From positions 86,721,924-86,785,923 of the forward strand of contig NC_052357.1 in assembly GCF_009727055.1 (NCBI RefSeq): a stretch of 64,000 bases of DNA, given 5' to 3'. The DNA comes from Benincasa hispida (taxonomy: Eukaryota; Streptophyta; Magnoliopsida; Cucurbitales; Cucurbitaceae). The position numbers were made by a program, and so were the translations under genes. Shown here in pieces: positions 51,080 to 61,861 of this stretch. The notes beneath the pieces were generated by a model. It made no database searches. It was not told where the DNA came from and saw only the letters and a list, made by a program, of their open reading frames with translations. Every line of letters begins with the position of its first letter. The stretch's first letter is position 1.

Positions 51080-51930
51080 CTAAACTCTTTAGAAGTCCAC
51101 TTTTCACCAACTGTTCAATCCTATTGAGGTTGATGTTACCTAACCTTAAATGCCAAAAGGCCGTTTTCCTTAGGAGAAATCTTTAGTCTTTTAGCTATTG
51201 TTACCATACTGAACATTTCAGTGTTAAACAAGGCTTTTATGACTAACGACCTTAGTACATATAAGTTACTTTCCAGTGAACCAAAACCAATCTCCATCCC
51301 ATTCTTGAAAATAAACACTTCATTATCAGAAAATGAGATGGTATAACCTTGTTTAATGAGACAAGAAACCGAGATTAAGTTCCTCTTGATATGAGGAACT
51401 ACGAAAACATTATCCAGTAACAGATAACGTTTCTTGTCCAAAAATAACTTCAGCCTGCCTATAGCAATAGCTGAAACAACCTCACCAGTACCGACTCGAA
51501 GAGTCATCTCTCCTTGTGGCAACATTTGCCAAGAACTGAATCCTTGGTAAGAGGAACTGACGTGATTAGTAGCACCTGAATCAAGGATCCAGTCAGAATC
51601 ATCATTCTTTTCCAAACACGTCTCTAAGACCAATAAATCACATTTATCGTCTTTAGACATCCTCCTTTTTTGGAGACTAGTGGGATCAATACCAAAACCT
51701 AAATAAGCTCCAAATTCCATGTCAGAGAACATTTCTCTTCTATGAACCTCAACAGAGTCAGCAACATTTGCTTCCTCTTCCTGGAGTTTAACTTAGGAAT
51801 TGACACTACTAGTATTGTCATCCATCCCTCTGTGCTCGAAAAGTAAGAACTGACGTTCAAAGAAATCTTGCAACGAATCCATGATCTCGTGTGCAATAAC
51901 CATGTTCTCAACCCTTTTGGCCAAAACACT
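51080..51930 (-). pseudogene. copia gag/protease fragment, internally deleted
   Basis: The minus strand encodes a Ty1/copia piece: end of gag (EIMDSLQDFFERQFLLFEH), the aspartic protease motif WILDSGATNHV, then VPHIKRNLISVSCLIKQG leading into a gag-pre-integrase segment (NINLNRIEQLVKSGL). A stop interrupts gag near 51790 and the frame breaks again near 51140. Integrase, reverse transcriptase and RNase H are absent: the sequence runs straight from the pre-integrase segment into the LTR, with no polypurine tract. It is therefore an internally deleted, dead copy. Confidence 0.85.
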
Positions 51931-52825
51931 ATGGTTTATGTTGAAAAGAATGTGCTTTGTAATGTTGTTTCGAAAAGTTGTTAAATTCTTTGTTTGTAGG
52001 GGAGTATTTATGGAATTAATCCTCTTTCTCGTTCATTGCTCAAAATTGGTAAAATTCTTGCTTGTGTTGTTATCATGTTTATATTGATTTGCTAATATGA
52101 TTTTGCTATTATTTGGTAATCGTTATTTGTTCTTCAACAATTGATATTTATTTTCAAATATTTGATATTTTGGTATGCTTTTTTTTTTTTTAGTTTATTT
52201 ATAGAGGGAGTTATATACTTTTATAGATGAACTTCATGTTTGAATGAAATTGAATCCCATATTACTATATTTTTTTGTACCCCTCTTGTGCATATTATTA
52301 TCCTTTTAGGGGAGTAGTTGTCTTTGGAATTAAAATTTAGTTGAAAATTTGTTTGATATTTCTACCCTCAAGTTGAAATATGTGGTAAATGTCTTTTTGT
52401 CCCTTATTAAGCGGGTGTGCTTAGTTGATTTCAAAATGAGGAGAAATTTGTGAAATTGGTCTTAAATTAAATTAACTCGAGCTTGGGTGATTCCTTGTGA
52501 TGTCTCTAGAGTCTAAAATATTGTTGCTTGGTTTTAGAAGGAAGGTTATAGGAGAAGAATTGAAAATTTATATATTCATGATCTTAGTAGAATTTTAATG
52601 TTTTTGTTTTTGTTTTTTTTTTTTTATTGTCATTTTTCTATTGATTCTAAAAGGGGAGAGATAATAAGAAAAATGAACGCATGCTATTAATGACATATCT
52701 ATTGTTTTCAAATGAATTGAAATTATGTATGAGTGTTGATTGTTATTCAAGTAAATATTTCATATCACACACCTCTTTGGATTTTATTTTTCTTGTGTTA
52801 TTTTTCATCACAAAAATGAGGAGAT
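51931..52825 (+). mobile_element. 3' non-coding part of a second copia element
   Basis: At about 51930 the minus-oriented copia sequence stops. What follows resembles the AT-rich region between RNase H and the 3' LTR of plus-oriented copia elements, including AGGGGAGTA and AAGGGGAGAGA patches and a polypurine-like AAAATGAGGAGA just before 52826. No protein domain remains. The call rests on the LTR-like sequence to the right. Confidence 0.4.
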
Positions 52826-54150
52826 CGTTGGCTTTTTAGTCCTTAATATCAAATTAATTAATGTTTTGATGATAACAAATATGAATTTATTCACTAACAA
52901 TGTTAGTTTTTTTTAATAGTCTACTGCGTAGAGCTCAAAATAAAGATTTCAACGCAATTTGAATCACTCAAATCGAAGCTCAAATTAAACGAAGAAGATA
53001 TGGTCAAAACAAGCTCAACGAGAAAATCTTGAGTTAACGTGAGAGAATTTTTCTTATCAAATTGAAATGTGTCATTTGAAGTAATGAGAAGTGACACATG
53101 GTGGACTTTTGATTTTTGGATTGATTTTTAAAATGAAAATGAATTTAAAAGTAAAATGAATTTAAATTATTTTATGTTTATGTCTAAAGTATTGGATACT
53201 TTTTATTTTTTTGTTGAGTTTTTAGAAAGAAAGTGAATTTAAAAAGAAAAAGAACTTAATATTATATTATGTTTGAGTCTAACGGTCAATTGAATTTAAA
53301 TCTCCACCATTCAATTTTCTTTTACTAACATCACCAAATTGAATTTGGTTTTCACTTTTCTTCTCTTTTTAAACTCTTCATCTTCTTCAAAATTAAAATA
53401 ACAATTACACATTATTTTCAATCCTCCATAATTCATTAAGTCTCCATTCATGCTCTCTCTAAGCTTCAATGTTCTTTTTTTCCATCTTATTCTTGAGAGA
53501 GATTTATGTATGACGAAATTGATTTGTTGTAAGCTCAAAATTTATAAATAAACTCTTTTAGAGAGTTTCTCAAGTGTTTTCTTTGATTTTTCAAACATCT
53601 TGTAAGGGGTTGCTCTTAGTCTCGAAAAAGAGCAGTTGTAATGGTTTGATCCTAATCCATGGAAATGATTGAGTTTGCTTTTGAACTTGCAAAAAGAGTG
53701 GTGTAGCGGTTGGACTCTAATCCGTGGAAAGAGTTGATGAGATCCTTATTCAAAATCCCAAGAGGCGCTTGGAAAAGTGGATGTAGATTGAGTCTGACCG
53801 AACTGCTTTAATTTTGCAATTAGTGTGTGATTATAATTTATTATATAAATTTAATTACTATATTTATTCTTGAGAAGTTAATTGCTCATATTTATTTCCT
53901 TTGATGGGTAGTTCTTTAATTTGCATGTCTTTTACCAATTTTATTATTGAAATTAAATTGGGTGATTGAAATTGCTAAGTCAATTTATTAACCATTTTAA
54001 AGTGAATGTATATGTATAAAATTATTGTTTAAATTGCTTATTAACAAAAGTGTAGTAATTTGCTTAATTGGACCTACATTTAAGAAAAAATTTTTAATTA
54101 GTTTAATAAACCCTATTCACTTCCCTCTAGGGTTTCCATATCGATCTTAT
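52826..54150 (+). mobile_element. degenerate copia LTR (second element)
   Basis: The left end CGTTGGCTTTTTAGTCC looks like a mutated TGTTGGC start right after a polypurine tract. The interior carries the GTTTTGATGATAACAAATATG segment and a region around 53.6-53.8 kb (GTGGTGTAGCGGTTGGACTC) that I associate with plant copia LTRs. The right end is unclear, near the CTCTAGGGTTTCCATATCG stretch at about 54125. Boundaries are approximate. Confidence 0.4.
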
Positions 54151-54156
54151 AGTAGT

Positions 54157-54365
54157 TGTGCTAGAGAAGAAGAAGAATTGTGAAGATGTGAAGAAGAAGA
54201 AGGAAAAAAAAAACTCGATTGAAGAAGACGACTCACGGAGACGAAGAAGATGTGAAGAAGAAGAAAAAACTCAAACGAAGAAGAAGACCAATGTGAAAAA
54301 AAAAAAAAAGAAGAAAAAACCAGACCTATCGATGGTCTAGAGAAGAAGAAAGAAAAATAAATAAA
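54157..54365. repeat. GAA-rich purine tract
   Basis: About 200 bases of nearly pure purine on the plus strand (GAAGAAGAAG motifs with a few pyrimidines), ending in AAATAAATAAATAAATG. The K/E-rich open frame here is a product of the repeat, not a gene. Confidence 0.85.
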
Positions 54366-55056
54366 TAAATGAAGGGCAATACCGTAACTTTACTTGTCTA
54401 TGACATATTTGACATTTTAAAAAAAAATTGGGTCATTTTGGGTTGCACTTCCAAAAATACATTTTTGATGTCATCTATCTTTTGCACTTCCACATTCTCA
54501 CGCTTAGGGTTCCTACTTTATTTCCATTTTCAATATTTATCTCCACGATGGGATGGTATTATCTCTCATGACTTTGCTTTTGGTTTCACTCCAAAAGGCC
54601 TCTCACACTAATGGAGATAATTTTTCCCAATTATATATCCATGATCCTCACTTATCTAACCAATGTGGGATTTTGATCGTATTTCCAATAATATATATAT
54701 ATTCTCATTTTATTTTTCAGTAAATGTTTTGGTTTTTGAGATGCATGTTGTTGCATGAAGAATATGTTTGGCAAGAATTTTTTTAACGTGATCTCTATGA
54801 AAATATATAAATCTCGACCAGGATATATATTACCCTGATATTACATATAAATGAAGTAAATCTTAGTCGAGAATATTGTATTTATGGACCGAGATTTACC
54901 TTTTTATTTTGAGATTGAATATAATTTTAACTTTTTTCATTACCTTATATTCAAGATGTCTTCGTATATGTTTGTTGGTGGTAAGTGGAAGGAGACTAAG
55001 AAATAATATGTATGGTGTCTGTCTAAAAGTTTGACGGTGAATTTTGGAATAACTTG

Positions 55057-55742
55057 GGGTCGTTTGATTTGAGATTTTTTCAATGTCCAAGAATTAAGGA
55101 TGTTTGAGAATAAAATTATTGGGAATCAAGGATGACTATGTTTGGTAGTGGATGGGAAAACAATGTTTGAAAATAGTATGTGTGGAAATTAAAGATAACT
55201 ATGTTTGGTTGTATAGGAAATGTTATCAATTTTTTCTGAGAATAAGTAATACATGTGTTTTGTGTTGCATGAGAATATTATTAGATCACCCAAGTAAATG
55301 TTATTTTTGTTTAAATTGTGTGATCACTTTCAACATTTTGTGTAATTATAAAGCATATAACTAATAAAAAAAACTTGCCTTGGTTGATTTTAAATAATTA
55401 ATTTGTGCAGTTTTATTTTTATTATGCAATTATTAAAAACAACCTTAAGCAGCTGCACTATATTTTATTCCAAAAATCAAATATAACTAATATCAAAGTA
55501 AAAATACTAAACATAGACAAAATAAACATTTATATGCTGGTAGGAAGGGGAAGAAGAAGTGAAAATGGTGGTAGGAAGTGGAAGAATAAGTGAAAACCCA
55601 CACTTCCCAATGGGTATGTAATCTGACTAAAAGATGCCTAGGAAATGTCTTTTCCAACATAAATAAACAAAGCCCACAAACCAAACATGGGCTTTAAGCT
55701 CATTCCCATTCCTACCCTCTTTTCCCTCCAACCAAACAACCC
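55057..55742. mobile_element. possible foldback/MITE-like element
   Basis: The left edge GGGTCGTTTGATT and right edge CCAACCAAACAACCC are roughly complementary, and the interior near both ends carries matching GGAA and GTTTGGTTG segments. No clear target duplication was found, so boundaries and class are tentative. Confidence 0.35.
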
Positions 55743-57559
55743 ATATGGTTTTTTTCCCCCTTAGGTCATATATAGAATAAGTGGAAAAAGTTTTAATGAG
55801 TTTGAGCTAGTAATGGGGTGTTTGTATAGTGTTAGGTTGAATGTTTATGCTTTTGTGATTAATAATCAAGAAAAATTGTATTTTGTGCAGGATGGTACGG
55901 GTAGAATGTTGTCATTCTCAATCTCACTACAGTAGAATATACCAATATTTTTCTTTGTATTTGATTTGATTTTATTTATGAATACAACATAAAGATGAAT
56001 GATGTGCAATCACTGAGTTCATTAAATAAGAATGTATGTAGTCCCATTTGGTATGAAAGAGATGATAGAGATGAGTTGATGAATAGGAAGTCGGTCGTTG
56101 ATGCAGATATGACGACTGATTCAGATGTAGAAGTTGAGTATAGATAACATGAATGTCATTGATGAAGAGTTACTTGGTGATCAACGATTGATGATCGAAG
56201 GAGAGTCGACAATGAATATAGAATCACTAAAGACCAATAAGAGAGAGTACTCCGATGATAAATGGTAAATCTGTCACAGAATTAATGACAAATGGTGAGT
56301 CGATCATCGACCATAAAAAAGGAAGTGTGTCTAGCAACAATGTATTAATCCTATCTGTCATCTCAAGGAGGCATTTTCTTTGCCATTTTTCTTGTATTGA
56401 TTTTGATCTTATATTTTTAGAGTTTTTTTTGCATCTTTTATTTCTCTAATCCTTAAAAAGAATGAAATATCTAAACATAATTCATCAAGTCATGGCATAT
56501 GTCATAGACTTAGAGATTCAAATATTGTTGAACTAAAGGATAGAGAGAAAAAAATATACATTTTTTAAGTCATTAACTTATGAAATTGTATCAACTTTCA
56601 TCACTAACTTATAATTTCATTTAAATTGAACCCTAAACTTAAGCAAAGGTTGCAATCTTTGTCCATTATTTCATTTCTATTTTCTACTAATTGACCTACT
56701 AATGTCAAAATAAAAAACACAACCAATGTAAAATCTCCAGAGTCTCATAAGTTCTAATAAAATCAATCTTTGCACAAAATTAAGTTTGATCAATGCACAA
56801 TTTATTCCTCAAATAACTTTGTCAAAAATTATAAATTTCAACAAAAGTTAGCAATAAAATCCAATCTCCTTGAAATCCTATTAATTATATTGCATACATA
56901 TATTTTATAATTCATTAGTTTCATGTGATAATTTTGAAAAAATAATCAGATAATCAAAACTGCAAGACTTTTTAAAATTAAATATTAAAATTCCACTGCT
57001 TACTAAGCAGTGGAATATAAAGAAAGTGAATATTTAGGATAAAAGTTAATACATTGTAACAAGTCTGTAGTTCAAAATCGATTCGACTTAATAAAAAAAA
57101 CCTTTGACTATACATTAGAAAATACTAAATTATATATATAAAAAATATCATTCAACTTTCTTTTTAAAAAAAAAAATTGCAACAATACTCCTGAATTTTC
57201 GTAAACATTTCACAATTATCCTTTAGATAGAAATTCTTTAGAATTTCAAATAGAAATCAAGATTTCGAATAATGTAAGAGGTGTTTGATAAGTGAGTATG
57301 AGTTATTGAGTTAGGTGGATATTTATTACCCATGTTTGTTAAGCCCATAAAGAAAACCTATGGGTTATTAAAATCTTTTTTACCTACTCAAAACTCTCCT
57401 TTTTTTTATCCCCTCAAAACTAGGACATTTTATATTAATATGGTTGTTTTCAAAACTTATTAGAGAAATAAGGTTGTTTTGAAACTTATTAGAGAAATAT
57501 TGTTGTTTTGGGAGATCGAGGCTAGAAGTCGAGGGTTGAAGATTTGATTAATATAGATG

Positions 57560-57758
57560 TCGAACGTTGAGAACTCGACAAACAAAGAAAAACTTGGAAA
57601 CAATATGTATATTAGGGTTGCCGAAGGTTGAAGTTCGACATACATAGGTCGAACATTAATCGAACGTTGAGAACTAGACAAACAAATAAAAACTTGGAAA
57701 CAATATGTATAAAGGGTTGTCGAAGGTTAAAATTTCGACATACATAAGTCGAAACTTC
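57560..57758. repeat. 100-base tandem duplication rich in TCGA words
   Basis: A unit starting TCGAACGTTGAGAACT occurs at 57560 and again exactly 100 bases later at 57660, with about 10-12 differences. Both copies contain AACTTGGAAACAATATGTAT and CGACATACATA. The repeated CGA words are conspicuous in such AT-rich DNA. Confidence 0.85.
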
Positions 57759-57921
57759 AACACTCGACAAGTGAAATCTTGCTAATTTTGTGATGAGGAT
57801 CTCGCTCTATAAGAAAATCTCACTAATTTTGTGATGAGGATCTTGCTCTAGAAGGGAATCTCGCTAGAAATGTGGGCTGAATCTCGCTGGTAAGGTGAGC
57901 TTCGCTAGGAAAGAAATGCTT

Positions 57922-57973
57922 GATCTCGCTCATGAGGAGGATCTTGCTCATGAAGATCCTCATGAGCGAGATC
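57922..57973. repeat. 52-base hairpin (inverted repeat)
   Basis: GATCTCGCTCATG pairs with CATGAGCGAGATC, then a 3-base AGG bulge on the left, then AGGATCTT pairs with AAGATCCT around a 7-base loop GCTCATG. That is 21 paired bases. An overlapping reading pairs 17 continuous bases (57922-57938 with 57957-57973). Both strands can form it, so cruciform DNA or a hairpin RNA are possible. Confidence 0.85.
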
Positions 57974-59036
57974 CTCATTGTTTTTTTTAGTATTTCTATT
58001 TACTTAGACTTTACTATTTATATTTACTTGACTTTACTAGACCTTTTTTATCTATTAATACGTTCATTTCCCTATAAAGATGGATACTGTTGAAGATTCA
58101 ATATATATACGTACAATATACCAATTGGTAATGAGATAATTACCTTTAATATATATACAAAAATTCAGTATATATACATACAATATATAATATACCAATT
58201 AATTGAGCAACAATATGAAATATATTTTGTTGATATGTTTTACCGATTGAAGAGAATTAAAATTATTACCGTTTTTGAAAAGAATATATGAAAAATAATC
58301 TATTATGTTCTACAAATTGAGAAAAAAATTGAGATTGTCTAGTTTATGTCCTAAATAATTTGAGAAAATTAGTGTATATTTGAAAATTAATCAACAATAA
58401 CAAAACATAAAACTAAAAAATAAAAGAATGAAATAAAAAAACAAACAGAAAAAATAGAACTAATCTCATTCACAAAAAACTGCATAGATCCCTAACTCAA
58501 CTCAACTTTGCACAACAAACACAGACAATTTAACTCCCCAGATAATTTAACTCTACAGATAATAATTACCAACTCAACTCTCTACTTTTATCACATACCA
58601 AACACACCCTAATCTAAAATGGTGTGATGGTCCAAATTTTTGTTTTAGGTCATTGCTAGTCTGCTACACCAGTTTGATCTTAATTTTTGTTCGAAATTGT
58701 AAATGATTTATACTCTAATGATAATTTTGAAATGTTTATGAAATGTTTATGTGTAGTATTATAACTTTTGAAAATATAAGATTATTGTCAAACAGAAGAC
58801 AAAGTTAAATTAAAAGTGTATTCTTTATAAACTAAGACTAACCTTAGAAGAATTACAAAAGTTCACATTTTTATAACATGAATTAGGTTCTCAGTTTGGG
58901 AACATCTTGGTGAGTGGTGAGGGGCCCTTTTGGTGAGAGAGAAATCCATCTCATAAAACCCAATTCTTGGATAACCCCATCGTATCTCGTCGCATTATTT
59001 TGATTAATCCCACCTCTATCCTCTCCCTCTGGTTCC

Positions 59037-61130
59037 ATGTCTAGAGGAACGGACCGTCTGGTGAAGAATTTGAAGAAATTCGCTGACATTCAGTACAAGC
59101 TTTTCACAACTCGATATGGGCAGCAAGTGATTGACATACTCGAGTTCCCATTTAAGGTGGTCTTATCCCCTTTCACGCTTGCTTTCGACATTGCTGGCTC
59201 AGCCCCTCGTGGTTTCGGCGTTCCCGAGCTCATTTCCAAGCTCTCATATGCTTCAATCTTTGTAAGTTATTGATTTCAAAGTTTGTTTTTCTCCGGTGTC
59301 ACTAATTAGCTAAGAACTAGACGAAATTCCAAGACTTTAATGTGTTTGCGAGAGTGCGAATTCTGAGATGGGAGGTTTGGCTTATAACAAGATGCTGTAA
59401 GTTAGTTGTATCCTTTCAAATGATTTTATAACTGACTTCTTTGATGCACTGCGTTGTTGGTTAGATTGGTCATCTGGGTTTGCATTGTACTGTCATTATG
59501 CCATGTGGATCCTGAGATAAACTGTGAATGACGCAGTCGTCTTGTTAAACTTTTTTTTTAATCTAGTTGAAGGGTCTGCTGTTCTTTCCTGTCAATCTTT
59601 TTTCTTTTTTAATTTTTGTAAATTTGCACGAGGTCTATACATTTGGGGGCTGTAAGTTTGGTTCCCTGTAAGATTGCATGAGGTCTATAAATTTGGAGAT
59701 ACTATCAATCTTTTTAATGCCGTTGTCTCTAACTCTGGTTATTGCAGGCCATTGCTACGTTTGGGACTTATGATATTGCGCTAGAGCTAGGAAAGAAAGT
59801 TATATGTCAGAGGTGCCTCCTGTTACCATCTTGAATCTCTTTTCATGGTGAATACTGAGCATAACTGTTTTGTTTCACTTCAAAACAAAATGGATAGATT
59901 ATTTAGTGTAAACCGTAAAGTATCTACATGATATGATGTGCACAAAATCCCTTTTTTTCTTTCTTTCTTTTTTTTTGTTCAATCCTTGCAATTATCCCTA
60001 TTTCCTATTTAATAAAAGCTTGAAATCTTATAATTTTGTTTTTTCGGTTCTCTGCTTTTGTTCAGTCCCTTATAGGGCCTCCTCTTGTACTTTCATCTGA
60101 TAACTTTTCATAAAAAAAATAAAAATAAAAAATAAAAATAAAAATAAAAAATTAGAAAGCTTGCTTTGTTGGTTCATAGCGTTTTTCAAACTGGTTGATT
60201 AGATAATGCCTAGTTTCCAAATTAGATGTACAACTGGAGTTCATATTTCTACATTTTGTGTTTTTGTACTTGTACTTTTTTGTTCCATATCTGATAATTC
60301 TTAGATAGTTTGGTCTTTTTGCAGGCACTGTCAAACCTGCAATGGATGGCAAGCCATGCAGTGTACCAAGTGCAGAGGGTCGGGGATGGTGAACTACCAA
60401 GTGAAGAACTATGTGTTGAGAAGGTAACCCACTTCCTATTCACTTTGATCTCGATTGAAACCACTTAAATTATTTTTCACGAAAGGAATCGTTGACAACT
60501 CATGTACCTGAAATTCATAACTAGAATCTTAACCTCAAATTCATAACTTGAATCTTCCTGCAGTGGAGAGAAGGCAACACCAGAAAGTATTGCAGATGCC
60601 ATTGCAGAGAATCGGGCTGAGTTGATTCACCTTCCTTCCACTTTGGATCTTCACACACCACTGCCATCCAAAGATTGCCCAACATGTGATGGAACAGTGC
60701 GGATAATATCTCCATATTCCAAGCACTACACGCTAAGACATTCAAAATAGTATATAAAATAAAAGAACCAGTCGTAATCCTATAACCTAATTAGCATCTT
60801 TCAGAATCTTGCTGCTTGCAGATGACTATAATATGCATGTCCTTTCTGCTTTATATGCGTGTAGTTATTCAAATAACTAATTGCAATGTAACTAAGGGAA
60901 TGAGTGCTCAACTATATCACAACCTATTGGTAACTAGCACACACAATACCTCATTTATTATAATAATAATAATAATTATTATTATTCTTATTTAAAGAAA
61001 AGGAAGTGACCGTTGAACTTAAACTTGCAAACTCTTTCCAACAATAATTCATTCTGTGTGTATATTGCAGGGAGTGATGAGCTGCCCTGAATGCAAGAAT
61101 AAATTGCAAGTGAGAATCTCAGCAGACGAT
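59037..61130 (+). pseudogene. DnaJ-type cysteine-rich zinc-finger protein, frameshifted and incomplete in window
   Basis: Exons: 59037-59261, 59748-59813, 60325-60423, 60564-60696, 61071-61130, with normal GT-AG borders. The product begins MSRGTDRLVKNLKKFADIQY, has a hydrophobic middle, then four CxxC pairs of the DnaJ/LQY1-like zinc finger: CQTCNG, CTKCRGSG, CPTCDGTG, CPECKN. It fits a plant 'DnaJ-related chaperone' family whose role I do not know. Exon 2 reads ACG TTTT GGG where the frame needs three T; it is 66 bases, while phase requires 65. The result is a TGA at 59772 after about 83 residues, unless this is a sequencing error. The family continues after exon 5 (...VRISADD), but the next exon is not in the window: the intron runs into a copia element. 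If error-free elsewhere, this could still be a live gene. Confidence 0.8.
60112..60151. repeat. (AAAAT)n tract in the zinc-finger gene intron 2
   Basis: AAAAATAAAAATAAAAAT-type repeats lie within the second intron. Confidence 0.85.
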
Positions 61131-61635
61131 GTAAGTTTCATGAAAATTTTAATCCATTGAAGTGCATCTTACTTTATAATACTGAAACATCAACTACTTT
61201 GGATGTCTTAATATGGCTGCATGAATTTTTGAAACTTTAGCTTGTGGACTGCCTTTCTTCCCCTGTAGCCAGAGCTGACAGGACATCGGAGGGCCTGTTT
61301 GATGAACGTAGGATTGCATTGAAAACATTCTATTTGTTGAGCTAATCTATCTTTTGCTAGTTCTTTAGGGCACATGACTTTTAGATTCAAAAGCTATTAA
61401 AGAAAAAAAAAACACTATTTGTTTGTTTGTTTTTATTTTTTTCTTACTAATGAAAATTAGTGAAACCGAAACTCTCTTTGTGTGTGTATATATATATTGT
61501 TTTGGAGGCTTAGAGAAAATAGTCACCTCAAACCTCCAATTTCTTATTTAATACTAAAAGCTTAGAACTCAAGGACACAGTTGTGCAACCTATAGAGTAA
61601 AATACAAATTAGTCAGCCCAAGTATGGTGTTATTT
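61131..61635. other. intron or 3' flank of the zinc-finger gene before the copia insertion
   Basis: No exon fitting the expected continuation of the family was found. A GTAAGT donor at 61131 opens the interval. Reading through it would add about 10 residues and then stop. The sequence is otherwise undistinguished, with a short (GT)n(AT)n tract near 61480-61495. Confidence 0.5.
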
Positions 61636-61846
61636 TGTTGAAATGGTGTTTTAGCCCTAAGGGTGTTTTAGTCTTTTTCTCAGTGTCTACTGTCTAGGGT
61701 TTCTCTCTGTTGGTTATTTATACCTGTCCTGTGTTGAGTACTGTGTATCAGAAAAATTAAAAGAATAAAAATTCTCTTATCGTGGTTTTTCTCCCTGATC
61801 TAGGGTTTCCACGTAAATCTGTGTTTCTTTTCTTTTCTTCTTTTCA
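61636..61846 (+). mobile_element. 5' LTR of a copia element, 211 bp
   Basis: It begins TGTTGAAATGG and ends CTTCTTTTCA, then ATA and the primer-binding site. It contains a TATA-like TTATTTATACC near 61715, an AATTAAAAGAATAAAAA polyadenylation-like segment and the CCACGTAAATCTGTGTTTC end common in plant copia LTRs. The left boundary is inferred from the TG start. The matching 3' LTR and target duplication lie beyond the window. Confidence 0.7.
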
Positions 61847-61849
61847 ATA

Positions 61850-61861
61850 TGGTATTAGAGC
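61850..61861 (+). other. retrotransposon primer-binding site
   Basis: TGGTATTAGAGC matches the initiator-methionine tRNA primer-binding site TGGTATCAGAGC with one change. Its position three bases after the LTR end fixes the orientation as plus. Confidence 0.85.

Larger units (their letters stand above)
57278..58609. mobile_element. TAA-flanked non-autonomous element, about 1.33 kb
   Basis: The left end GAGGTGTTTGATAAGTGAG and the right end, reversed, GGGTGTGTTTGGTATGTGAT share the GTGTTTGRTA core; further in, TTGAGTTAGG pairs with TTGAGTTGG. TAA flanks both sides (57275-57277 and 58610-58612). This resembles a Harbinger-type element without a transposase. Inside are a 100-base tandem duplication, repeated ATCTCGCT words and a strong hairpin. 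Confidence 0.55.
54366..59030. other. AT-rich spacer left of the zinc-finger gene
   Basis: No gene is supported. It contains a probable foldback element (about 55057-55742), low-complexity runs and the 1.3-kb TAA-flanked element. The last 150 bases should be the 5' UTR and promoter of the zinc-finger gene. Confidence 0.55.

Noticed and set aside
54158..54340. K/E-rich 60-residue open frame
   Set aside because: Translation of the GAA-rich purine tract.
61208..61390. Possible final exon of the zinc-finger gene (after a CCCCTGTAG acceptor near 61268)
   Set aside because: The short peptide obtained does not resemble what I recall of the family's continuation, and phase-compatible splicing gives no conserved residues.
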